Shown: in pieces, positions 35,401 through 43,235 of the stretch
Numbering within the stretch: the stretch's first letter is position 1
Layout: every line of letters begins with the position of its first letter
Assembly (NCBI GenBank): GCA_016179685.1
Contig: JACPCR010000082.1
Location: 1-57,897, forward strand
Direction: 5' to 3'
Length of the DNA: 57,897 nucleotides
DNA from: Planctomycetota bacterium
GTDB taxonomy: Bacteria; Planctomycetota; PUPC01; JACPCR01
Translations under genes and position numbers: made by a program
Notes under the pieces: model-generated
Database searches by the model: none
The model's input: the letters and a program-made list of their open reading frames with translations, nothing else
Told to the model about the DNA's origin: nothing

Positions 35401-36303
35401 ATGCCTTCCAACGCTGCCGATTACCTCAATCCCGACGTCCTCCAGCAGGTTGCGCGCCTCGACCTCAAGGCCAAGTTCGTCGTCGAGGGCTTCTTCGCCG
35501 GCCTCCATCGCAGCCCCTTCCACGGCTTCAGCGTCGAATTTTCCGAGCACCGCAAGTACACCCTCGGCGACGAAATCAAGATGATCGACTGGAGCGTCTA
35601 CGCCAAGACCGACAAGCTCTACGTGCGAAAGTTCCAGGCGGAGACGAATCTGGAGTGTTTTCTCCTCGTGGATATGAGCGAATCGATGGCCTACCGCCAC
35701 CAGCCCCGCGGCCTGTCGAAGATGGACTATGCCACCTGCCTCGCCGCGGCCATGGGCTACCTGCTCATCCAGCAACAGGACCCCGTGGGGCTCATCACCT
35801 TCGACACCGCCCTCCGCAACTACCTGCCGGCGCGAAGCAAGCGGGGACATCTTGTTTCCATCCTGGGCGAGTTGAGCCGGAACAAGCCCGGCGGCCGTAC
35901 ACGCCTGCATGCTTCCCTGGCGCAGGCTGCCGAGCTGCTCCGACACCGTGGTCTCGTCGTGCTTTTCTCAGACCTCCTCGATGACCCCGAATCTGTCCTC
36001 GAAGGCCTGCACCTGCTGCGTTTCCGCCAGCACGAGGTCATCGTGTTCCACATTCTGGACCGAGCGGAGACCGAATTTCCGTTCCAGGGAATGACCCTCT
36101 TTCAGGACGTGGAGACCGCGGAGCGGGTGCAAGTGGACCCGGAGAGCGTCCGTGAGGCCTACCGGGCACACATGGAGGCTTTCCTGGAGCGGTATCGCCG
36201 CGCCTGCGAACGCGCGAGCATCGATTACGTTCAGATGACCACCTCCACGCCTTTCGATTCCGCTCTCCTCGAGTTCCTGGTCCGGCGGGAGAGAAAATGC
36301 TAG
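35401..36303 (+). CDS. DUF58 family VWA-like protein
   Basis: A 300-residue DUF58 protein. The signature GDEIKMIDWSVYAKTDKLYVRKFQAETN leads into a VWA-type metal site, VDMSESM (DxSxS). DUF58 proteins are usual partners of MoxR ATPases. There is no N-terminal membrane helix, so it is cytoplasmic. The start is 3 bases after the helicase stop. Its stop codon overlaps the base of the hairpin at 36302-36347. Confidence 0.93.
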   Translation: MPSNAADYLNPDVLQQVARLDLKAKFVVEGFFAGLHRSPFHGFSVEFSEHRKYTLGDEIKMIDWSVYAKTDKLYVRKFQAETNLECFLLVDMSESMAYRHQPRGLSKMDYATCLAAAMGYLLIQQQDPVGLITFDTALRNYLPARSKRGHLVSILGELSRNKPGGRTRLHASLAQAAELLRHRGLVVLFSDLLDDPESVLEGLHLLRFRQHEVIVFHILDRAETEFPFQGMTLFQDVETAERVQVDPESVREAYRAHMEAFLERYRRACERASIDYVQMTTSTPFDSALLEFLVRRERKC

Positions 36304-36347
36304 TATCCCGGTTCAGAAGCGCTCCCGCGCTTCTGAACCGGGATACT
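36302..36347. repeat. Perfect 21-bp palindrome inside the MoxR operon
   Basis: Bases 36302-36322 pair without mismatch with 36327-36347; the loop is TCCC and the apex is AAGCGC/GCGCTT. The family's usual GTGC/GCAC closing is replaced by a compensated GCGC/GCGC. It separates DUF58 from the BatA-like gene in the same direction, so as RNA it may reduce read-through or protect an mRNA end. Confidence 0.87.
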
Positions 36348-36372
36348 CGGTTGATGGGTCATCGGAGCCCCG

Positions 36373-38430
36373 ATGGAATTTCTCAATGTTCCCGTGCTCG
36401 CCGGAATGCTCGCTGGCATCCTTCCGGTGATCATCCACCTCATTCACCGGGAGCGGCCGAAGGTCATCCCTTTCACGGCTCTGCAATTCATACGGCAGTC
36501 TGCCAAGGGGTCATCCCGTGGAATCCGGCTCAAGCATCTCCTGCTGCTTCTTTTCCGTGTTTTTCTTGTGCTTCTTTTCGCTCTCATCCTGGCCCGACCC
36601 GTCGTTCGCCATGCGTCGTTTCTAGCCAGCAACTCCGAGGTCACCCGGGCCGTGATCATCCTGGACGACTCGTACCTGATGGGCGTCCGGGATTCGGACG
36701 GCCTTCCGCACTTTCAGCGGGCGCAGAGGCTGGCGTCGGACTTGGTCCGCAGCTTCCCGCCCGGGAGCGCGGTTGCCCTCTTTCTCTCCTCGCAGCAGCC
36801 TTTCGACTTCAGCATCGATCTCGCCTCGGTGATTTCCGCCCTGGAGCTGGCCCAGCCGACCACGCGCCTTCCGTCCTGCACCCGGGCCATCTCCCGGGCC
36901 TACGAGATGCTGGGCCGACGCGGCGTCGGTCTCAAGGAAATCTTCGTCTTCTCCAACCTCTGCGTCGGCGCCTGGATGCCCATGACCGTGCCTCCGCCCC
37001 ACAACGCCGAACAGGTCCGCCTTGTCCTCGTCGACGTGGCCGAAGCCCGCGGCGAGAATCTGGCCATCTTGAGCGCCCGGCCCTCGAGCAGCCTGGTGGA
37101 CCGCAACAGCCCCGTCCGCATCGACGGAGAGGTGTACAACTCCGGGCCGACGCGCTCGTGCGGCCTCGACCTCTTCGTCCAGGGCCAGAAGCGGGCATCC
37201 CGCCAGGTCGAGATACCGGGCGGCAAGACCGTCACCGTCTCCTTTCCCTATGAATTCACGGAGGCGGAGCTCGCCCAGGGCTCGATCCGCCTCACCCGTG
37301 AGGATGCCCTCGCCGTGGATAACGAGCGATTCTTCACCGTGCAGGTCGTCGGCCCCGTGCAGGCCATCGCTGTCGTGCGCCCCGGTGGAGACTCGGACGC
37401 CTTCTTCACCCTCAACGCCCTTTCGCCTTCGGGCCTTCGCGGACGCGAGCGCGTCCAGATCGTCGTGACCGAGGCCGGCCACCTGACGGCCGCCCCACTC
37501 CAGGACGTCGACGTGGTCCTGGTGCTCAACGGACCCCGACTCGATGCCCGGGAATGGGACCAGCTCTGGCGATTCGTCGATCGGGGCGGCGGGCTGGGCA
37601 TCGCCTTCGGCCCGTCCACGGACCCGGAACACTACAGCAATCTGACCCACCTGCCCCTGCGCCTCCTGGGTGTGAAGGAGGGCCTGGAAACCCATCTGGC
37701 CCTCCGGCCCGAGCCTCACCCCTTCCTCGACAGGTTTCGCGGGGAGAGCCTCTCCTCGATCTCCCTGGCCCGATTCCACCAGTTCGTCGAGGTGGCCGCT
37801 CCGCAGCCCGGCGATCCCCTCCGCGTCCTCGCCAGCTTCTCCGGATTGCCCGCCCTGATCGAGGGCGGAATCGGACGCGGGCGCATCCTCGTTTTCACCA
37901 GCGCCCTCACCACCGAATGGTCGGACCTTCCCAAGTGGCCCGTCTTCCCGCCCTTCCTCCATGAATTCGTCAATTACCTCGCCGGGCGGCAGGTGGCCGT
38001 CACTTCGTACCATCCCGGAGAGCCCATCCCGATCCCGGTTCGGCCCGACGAGCTCGAGGCCGCGGTGAACGTCTTCGAGCCGGGCAGCGAGAGGCCCGTA
38101 GCCCTATTCGTATCTCCCTCCACCGCCTCGGCGCTCCACACGGCGGGTCCCGCCTTGGGAAACGCTCAGGTGTTTCTCGTGTCCGCGAGCAGGACGCGCA
38201 AGCTCGGCTACTCCGTCAACCTGGAATCCGATGCCGAGCGCTACCATCCCTTGGGGCTCGACGTGCTGCGAAAGCTCATACCTCAGGCTGAGGGCCTCAC
38301 GGCGCAGGATGATCTGACGCGGGAGGCGGCCGAATCGGCACGAGGATCGGAGATCACGGCCCCGCTGCTGGTCCTCCTGATGCTTCTTTTCTGCGTCGAG
38401 AGCTTTCTCGCAAACCGCATCTACCGCTGA
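36373..38430 (+). CDS. BatA-like membrane protein with degenerate VWA domain
   Basis: A 685-residue membrane protein. The N-terminal BatA-type region MEFLNVPVLAGMLAGILPVIIHLIHRERP includes one helix, a second helix follows (HLLLLLFRVFLVLLFALILARPVV), and a C-terminal helix is at the end (APLLVLLMLLFCVESFLANRIYR). The VWA domain begins AVIILDDSYLMG: the metal site reads DxSxL instead of DxSxS. The rest is beta-rich and extracytoplasmic. BatA proteins work with MoxR and DUF58 in envelope stress or protein assembly. The hairpin at 36302 lies just upstream. Confidence 0.88.
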   Translation: MEFLNVPVLAGMLAGILPVIIHLIHRERPKVIPFTALQFIRQSAKGSSRGIRLKHLLLLLFRVFLVLLFALILARPVVRHASFLASNSEVTRAVIILDDSYLMGVRDSDGLPHFQRAQRLASDLVRSFPPGSAVALFLSSQQPFDFSIDLASVISALELAQPTTRLPSCTRAISRAYEMLGRRGVGLKEIFVFSNLCVGAWMPMTVPPPHNAEQVRLVLVDVAEARGENLAILSARPSSSLVDRNSPVRIDGEVYNSGPTRSCGLDLFVQGQKRASRQVEIPGGKTVTVSFPYEFTEAELAQGSIRLTREDALAVDNERFFTVQVVGPVQAIAVVRPGGDSDAFFTLNALSPSGLRGRERVQIVVTEAGHLTAAPLQDVDVVLVLNGPRLDAREWDQLWRFVDRGGGLGIAFGPSTDPEHYSNLTHLPLRLLGVKEGLETHLALRPEPHPFLDRFRGESLSSISLARFHQFVEVAAPQPGDPLRVLASFSGLPALIEGGIGRGRILVFTSALTTEWSDLPKWPVFPPFLHEFVNYLAGRQVAVTSYHPGEPIPIPVRPDELEAAVNVFEPGSERPVALFVSPSTASALHTAGPALGNAQVFLVSASRTRKLGYSVNLESDAERYHPLGLDVLRKLIPQAEGLTAQDDLTREAAESARGSEITAPLLVLLMLLFCVESFLANRIYR

Positions 38431-38437
38431 AGCGCAC

Positions 38438-40639
38438 ATGGAAGCCGGCACGCATCTCTCGTTCCATCCCCTCCTCTCCTACGGCCTTGTGGCGGCCGTG
38501 GGCCTCGGCCTCCTCGCCTTTTCCGTTTTCGCCTACGCCCGCACTCACCGTGAGATTCCCGTGGCGGGCAAGGTCCTGCTCCTGTCCCTGCGAGTCCTGG
38601 CCATCCTGGCCATCCTCGTCTGCCTGCTCCGGCCATCGCTCACCCGCGTCGAGATTCTCGTCGAGAAGGGCATGGTCATCCTGATCCTCGACCACTCCCG
38701 AAGCCTGCTCGTGAGGGACATGGATGGAGATCGCAGCCGCGCGGAAGCGGTGCAGGAGGCGCTGCGGCGTGAAGCGTCCCTTCTCGACAAGCTGGGCGAA
38801 GAGTACCGATTCGAGCGGATTCTTCTCGGCCGCGAGGCCCGGCCCTGGGACAGCCGGGATCTCGATTGGTCGGACAAGGCGACCGCCATAGGGACCGCTC
38901 TGGACCAGGCCCGCCTGCTTTCCCGCGGCCGGAAGGTCGCGGGCATCCTTCTCCTCAGCGACGGTTCGAACAATCACGGCCCCGACCCGGTCCAGTCCGC
39001 GCTCGGCTTCCGCGACCTGGCGTCGCCCCTTTACGTCTTCGGCGTCGGCCGCGAGTCCGGCTTCAAAATCCGCGATGCCCGGGCGGTCCAGATTCTCGCC
39101 CCGCGCAAGGTCTTCTCGGGCAACCAGTTCCCCGTCGAGGCCGAGGTCCAGGCCTTCGGGATGCAGGGCGAGACCCTCGAAGCTCTGTTCTCTTTCGACG
39201 GGCAGGACATCCATCGCGAAAAACTCGTCCTGAATTCCGAGGCCGAAGACCACACCCTTCGGTTCAACCACCGGGCCGTCCTGCCCGGCTCGCACACCTT
39301 GCGCATCACCATCCCGGTGTCCGGCAACGAAATTTCGGACCGGAACAATGAGGCGAGCACCTTCGTCGAGGTCCTCACCGGCGGCCTGAACGTGCTCTAT
39401 CTCGAAGGCAAGCTTCGGCCCGAATTCGGCTTCCTCCGCCGCAGCCTGGAATCTTCGCAGAACCTCGCCCTGACCTCCCCGCTCCCTCATACGATTTCCA
39501 CGCCCCAGCGGCTCGAACGCTTTCTCCAGTCCCAGGACCTGCCGAAATATCAGGTGGTGATCCTGGGGGACATTCCGGCGAGCCTGTTTCCCGCAGAAAC
39601 GCTGGAGGAGCTTCGGAGGATGGTCGGGGAGCGCGGGGCCGGAATGGCCCTTCTCGGCGGATACGACTCCCTCGGGCCCGGCGGCTATGCCACGTCTCCG
39701 CTGGCGGACATCCTCCCCTTCGAGGTGTCTTCGAGAGATGGCCAGGCGGACGGCCCCGTGCCCGTTCGATTGACCGCCGAGGGCCGTTCCCATTTCATCA
39801 TGGCGCTCGAAAGCGATCCTGACGCCAGCGCAGCGGCGTGGTCGGCCCTCCCGCCCCTGCTGGGAGTTACGCAGGTCGGCGCCGCCAAGCCGGCATCCCG
39901 GATACTCGCCGAATCCGAGATGCACGAACCACTCTTCGCCGTGCAGGAATACGGAAAGGGGCGCGTCGCCGCCTTCCTCGGGGACACGACTTACCGGTGG
40001 GTCCTCGGACAGCCGCCGGAGACGGCCGCCCGGCACAAGAGGTTCTGGCGGCAAGTGGTCCTCTGGCTCGCCTCACGGGACAAGCAGGACCAGAAAACGG
40101 TTCTCCTGAGCACCGATAAACTATCCTACTCGCTCGGCGAATCCGTGCGCATCCTCGTCGAAGTCCTCGATAAGAAAGGCAACGGATGCCCCGACGCGGA
40201 GGTCCGGGTCACGGTCGAGCCCGATGAGGGCGGGACGGGGCCCCTCGCTATCCCTGCCAGCTTCCAGAAGGATCACTACGAAGCAGGCTACACTCCGGCC
40301 GGCGAAGGAGCTTACAAGATCACGGCTGCCGCGGTCCATCAGGACCTGGATATCGGAAAGCGAGATGCCCGCATTCACGTTGCGGTGCCCGATCGCGAGT
40401 TCGATGCTCCCTACGCCAACTTGAAGCTCCTGAGAAGGACCGCCGAGGCCGCCGGCGGAAGCTTCCATCCCATCGAAGAACTTCCCCGTGTGCTCCAGGA
40501 AATCCTGGACAAACAGCTGTCCACCGAGATTCCTCTCGCCCACCATCGGGACGTCTGGGATACTTACCCCGTTTTCACCCTCTTCGTCCTTGCCTTGGTC
40601 CTCGAATGGACGATCCGCCGGCAAAAGGGACTCGTTTAA
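38438..40639 (+). CDS. Membrane VWA and GATase-like protein
   Basis: A 733-residue protein. Two N-terminal membrane helices (GLVAAVGLGLLAFSVFAYA; VLLLSLRVLAILAILVCLL) are followed by a VWA-like domain with an intact DxSxS (ILDHSRSL). A beta-sandwich comes next, then a class I glutamine-amidotransferase-like domain (VVILGDIPASLF, GAGMALLGGYDSLGPGGY) with no nucleophilic Cys visible, so it is non-catalytic. A C-terminal helix (FTLFVLALVLEWTIR) closes the protein. This architecture is typical as the last gene of MoxR/DUF58/BatA operons in planctomycete-like bacteria. It starts 7 bases after the BatA-like gene. Confidence 0.87.
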   Translation: MEAGTHLSFHPLLSYGLVAAVGLGLLAFSVFAYARTHREIPVAGKVLLLSLRVLAILAILVCLLRPSLTRVEILVEKGMVILILDHSRSLLVRDMDGDRSRAEAVQEALRREASLLDKLGEEYRFERILLGREARPWDSRDLDWSDKATAIGTALDQARLLSRGRKVAGILLLSDGSNNHGPDPVQSALGFRDLASPLYVFGVGRESGFKIRDARAVQILAPRKVFSGNQFPVEAEVQAFGMQGETLEALFSFDGQDIHREKLVLNSEAEDHTLRFNHRAVLPGSHTLRITIPVSGNEISDRNNEASTFVEVLTGGLNVLYLEGKLRPEFGFLRRSLESSQNLALTSPLPHTISTPQRLERFLQSQDLPKYQVVILGDIPASLFPAETLEELRRMVGERGAGMALLGGYDSLGPGGYATSPLADILPFEVSSRDGQADGPVPVRLTAEGRSHFIMALESDPDASAAAWSALPPLLGVTQVGAAKPASRILAESEMHEPLFAVQEYGKGRVAAFLGDTTYRWVLGQPPETAARHKRFWRQVVLWLASRDKQDQKTVLLSTDKLSYSLGESVRILVEVLDKKGNGCPDAEVRVTVEPDEGGTGPLAIPASFQKDHYEAGYTPAGEGAYKITAAAVHQDLDIGKRDARIHVAVPDREFDAPYANLKLLRRTAEAAGGSFHPIEELPRVLQEILDKQLSTEIPLAHHRDVWDTYPVFTLFVLALVLEWTIRRQKGLV

Positions 40640-40677
40640 CCCGGATTTCTCATCCCGCCGGGATGAGAAATCCGGGT
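40639..40677. repeat. 18-bp hairpin between convergent genes
   Basis: Bases 40639-40656 pair with 40660-40677 around GCC. It includes the 26-base block also found at 16977-17002. It lies at the 3' end of the MoxR operon, convergent with the PC4-like gene. No T-tract follows on either strand. Confidence 0.85.
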
Positions 40678-40704
40678 CAGTTCCCGTGTTCAGGATTCGC
40701 TCGG

Positions 40705-41067
40705 CTACCCGCCTTCCGGCTGCTCCCCGGCCGCCTCGCCCGGCTTCTCCGGCTGCTCTGCCGCCTTCTGGAGGGATTCGGCGCTGAGATCCGCCTCCCC
40801 CGGCTTCTCCGGCTGCTCCCCAGCGGGCTGGGGCGGAGTCTCCGCCCGGCCCTCCATCACGTCCTTCACCTTCTGCAAGCTTTCGATCCACTGGTCGAGC
40901 AAACGAGCGTGAAACCGGATGCCCTTCTTCGTGAATCCGGTATAGGTGTCGGACGTCACGTGTTCCCGCACGTCCACATACTTCTCGCTGCGATAATCGG
41001 TCAGGCTGAAGACGATGGCCGTCTCGCTGTTTTTTTCGATCCGTGCAATTTGTTGAAGATCTGCCAT
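40705..41067 (-). CDS. PC4-like (transcriptional coactivator p15) protein
   Basis: A 120-residue protein. Residues 8-65 (KNSETAIVFSLTDYRSEKY, VDVREHVTSD, TYTGFTKKGIRFHARLLDQW) fit the PC4/YdbC fold, a single-stranded nucleic-acid-binding dimer. The tail is low complexity with three EQPEKPGEA- or EQPEGG-like units, rich in Pro and Glu. It may bind single-stranded DNA or RNA. A good ribosome binding site (GGAGGAG) precedes the start. It lies on the opposite strand to the helicase-containing MoxR operon, and the nitrilase lies 37 bases upstream on the same strand. Confidence 0.82.
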   Translation of the reverse strand: MADLQQIARIEKNSETAIVFSLTDYRSEKYVDVREHVTSDTYTGFTKKGIRFHARLLDQWIESLQKVKDVMEGRAETPPQPAGEQPEKPGEADLSAESLQKAAEQPEKPGEAAGEQPEGG

Positions 41068-41104
41068 GACTCCCAGTCTCCTCCAGGTGTTGCAAAATCC
41101 AGAT

Positions 41105-41935
41105 TCAACAAAGGCTCAACTGCTCGTAGAGCGTTCCTCGCCGGTCCCGCAGGTACGGCGCAGCCGTCTTCTGCCACCCCTCGATGCTGGCGAAGTCACA
41201 CTCGGCCACAGCCATGCCCTCGCCCTCCGGCACCTCGGCCAGAATCTCGCCCCACGGGGCAACGATGGACGAGTGTCCGATCCCCCGGAGCGACCCTGCG
41301 CTGTCATAGACCGAAGCGTGATTGGACGAGGCATAGAAGATGGTATTCTCGACCGCCCTGGCGATCCCCACGGCTCGATAGGCGTCCGTATTGTAGCGCC
41401 AGCGCTCACATTCGTCCGTGTTGACCCAGGCCGTAGGGTGAAGCAAGAGCCTCGCGCCCCGGTCCACCAAGCGGCGGATGTACTCCGGGAAGATGTAGTC
41501 ATAGCAGATCGTGATCCCCGCCGTGCAGAAGCCCAGGTCCACAACGCTGCGCCGCGCTCCGGCCGCAAACACCTCGGCTTCCGCCATATAAAGGTGAACC
41601 TTGCGGTAAACCGAAGAGACCCGGCCGTCAGGGTCCAGCAGAACCGCCGCGTTGAATGGCTTCCCCGCCGGGTTGGCTTCCACCATGCCGAAGAGGACAT
41701 GGGCACGGGCGGCACGGGCGGCTTCGCCCAGCCGGTCCGTGGTCGGCCCCGGCACCCTCTCCGCCAGGCGTTCCATTTCCCCGAACACCAGGCCGGTGGT
41801 GAAGCACTCCGGCAGGCACAGGAGGGATGCCCCTCTTGCCCCCGCCTCACGGATCATTTCCACGCCCCGGCGCAGATTGACCGCGACCTGTCCGACCCGG
41901 CACGCAGGCTGGCCCACCGCCAATTTGGCTTTCAT
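41105..41935 (-). CDS. Nitrilase superfamily C-N hydrolase
   Basis: A 276-residue carbon-nitrogen hydrolase. The triad is Glu in LPECFTTG, Lys in YRKVHLYMAE and Cys in ITICYDYIFPE. The N-terminus MKAKLAVGQPACRVGQVAVNL is normal for the family. The substrate is unknown; amidase or carbamoyl-putrescine-hydrolase-like activity is possible. It is upstream of the PC4-like gene on the same strand and probably in the same transcript. Confidence 0.9.
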   Translation of the reverse strand: MKAKLAVGQPACRVGQVAVNLRRGVEMIREAGARGASLLCLPECFTTGLVFGEMERLAERVPGPTTDRLGEAARAARAHVLFGMVEANPAGKPFNAAVLLDPDGRVSSVYRKVHLYMAEAEVFAAGARRSVVDLGFCTAGITICYDYIFPEYIRRLVDRGARLLLHPTAWVNTDECERWRYNTDAYRAVGIARAVENTIFYASSNHASVYDSAGSLRGIGHSSIVAPWGEILAEVPEGEGMAVAECDFASIEGWQKTAAPYLRDRRGTLYEQLSLC

Positions 41936-42009
41936 GCTCCTGGCTCTCCGGTCTCCGCCGCCGTGGGATTATAGGCCGCAGTCGAGACCTGTGCAAAGAC
42001 GTTGAAAGC

Positions 42010-42049
42010 AGACGGGTACGGAGGTGCGAGTGCCCTCCCACACCCGTCT
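42010..42049. repeat. GTGC-apex hairpin at the end of a methyltransferase gene
   Basis: AGACGGGT (42010-42017) pairs with ACCCGTCT (42042-42049), and GGAGG..GC pairs with GC..CTCC around loop GAGT, with one bulged T. One arm touches the methyltransferase stop codon. This copy has lost one base in the apex and is starting to decay. Confidence 0.7.
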
Positions 42050-42704
42050 ACTGCCGGTGGCCGATCACCGCATAGACCGGATCGCCACAACGCCTGGGGC
42101 TCGGAGAGCGGTCCAGAAACTCGACGGACTCGAAACGGTCCGACGCGTCGAAATACTTCCGGACGATGCGACCGTGCCCCGCGTCATCCGTAGACAACCA
42201 CATCCGGACGGCTTTCGTGGGAAAGCACCGGTTCGAAAACACCACGATGAACGGTGCCCCCGGCCGGAGCACCCGCCCGACCTCGGCGAAGACCTCGACG
42301 GGCCGGACGAGGTACTGGACGCTGACGACGCACACGGCCGCGTCGAACGACTGGTCCGAAAAGGGAAGCGACGGATTCTGATTGAGATTGTGGACCACGA
42401 AGCTCGTGAGCTGCCCGTTCTCCCCCATCTCCTCGGCATTCATGCCCAGCCCCACTACCTCGCCGAAGCAGACGCCCGCGGGCAGATGTGACCGCCAGCT
42501 ACTCATGAGGTCCAGAAGCCGCGCCCCTGGAGGCACGCGCTCGCGCAAGAGGGACCGCACCGATTCGATAGCCGCGTCGTCCAAATGCACCTTGAGGCGA
42601 GGGAGCGCATAAAATCCCTCGTCCTCGGTCTCGTCTTCACGACGGAACGCGTGCGCTGGAAAGGAAAGCCCCATAATGAACCGGGTGAAGGAATTCTTCG
42701 CCAA
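42048..42704 (-). CDS. Class I SAM-dependent methyltransferase-like protein
   Basis: A 218-residue protein of the methyltransferase type 11 fold. Motif I is the variant LLDLMSSWRSHLP, which replaces the usual glycine-rich loop. The post-I acidic region is GLGMNAEEM, and LPFSDQSFDAAVCVVSVQYLVRPVEVFAEVGRVLRPGAPFIVVFSNRCF covers motifs II to IV. SAM binding is plausible; the acceptor is unknown. The TTG at 42704 or the ATG at 42674 (MGLSFP) may be the start; neither has a strong binding site. It is downstream of the tyrS block on the same strand with a 45-base gap. Confidence 0.82.
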   Translation of the reverse strand: MAKNSFTRFIMGLSFPAHAFRREDETEDEGFYALPRLKVHLDDAAIESVRSLLRERVPPGARLLDLMSSWRSHLPAGVCFGEVVGLGMNAEEMGENGQLTSFVVHNLNQNPSLPFSDQSFDAAVCVVSVQYLVRPVEVFAEVGRVLRPGAPFIVVFSNRCFPTKAVRMWLSTDDAGHGRIVRKYFDASDRFESVEFLDRSPSPRRCGDPVYAVIGHRQ

Positions 42705-42749
42705 TGCATCATCCGACCATGAAGGCTTGTACGGCGGGCCGGCTAATTA

Positions 42750-43235
42750 CTATTGCGCTCCTTCTTCCTTCGTTCCTTCCTCTTCAGACGCTTCCTCCGA
42801 CTCTTCCTCATCGATCACCGCCACCTTCTTGGCGTTCACCGTCACCTTCATCGACTTCGGATCGATCATCTCCACGGTACCGAGGACGACGACGGAGAAC
42901 TCTTCCGCCTCCGGCCGTTCGAGTTTCTGATTCAGGATCACCATGCAGGAGATGCGGCGGCTGACGCGGACGAGGAGCGTATTGGGGGTCATCTTCTCCA
43001 CCTGGCCCGTCAGCTCCACCTCTTTCGACCGGTATTTTTGAAAGACCGTATTCTTCGCCTTCTTGGCCAGGTGGCCCGCCAGTTCGTCCCAGAGCAGGCG
43101 CGCCGGGCTCGGCTCCGACTTCGTCTCCTTCGGGGGCGGCTCCGGTTTTTCCACAGCCTTCTCCTCCGCGGCAGCGAAAGCCAACGGAAACGCGACGGAC
43201 AGCAAGGTCAGAACGCCAGCTCTGCATAGCCTCAT
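42750..43235 (-). CDS. Small exported protein translationally coupled to tyrS
   Basis: A 161-residue protein with signal peptide MRLCRAGVLTLLSVAFPLAFA. A Lys/Glu/Pro-rich linker leads into a compact beta-rich domain (KYRSKEVELTGQVEKMTPNTLLVRVSRRISCMVILN and VVVLGTVEMIDPKSMKVTV) with an OB-fold-like look, and an acidic tail ends EEEGTKEEGAQ. Its ATG overlaps the tyrS stop as ATGA, and AGGAGG lies 10 bases upstream. No family is recognised. Confidence 0.72.
   Translation of the reverse strand: MRLCRAGVLTLLSVAFPLAFAAAEEKAVEKPEPPPKETKSEPSPARLLWDELAGHLAKKAKNTVFQKYRSKEVELTGQVEKMTPNTLLVRVSRRISCMVILNQKLERPEAEEFSVVVLGTVEMIDPKSMKVTVNAKKVAVIDEEESEEASEEEGTKEEGAQ

Noticed and set aside
32926..35946. A 1006-codon minus-strand frame
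   Set aside because: Antisense to the SNF2 helicase and DUF58 gene; no motif and no ribosome binding site that fits.
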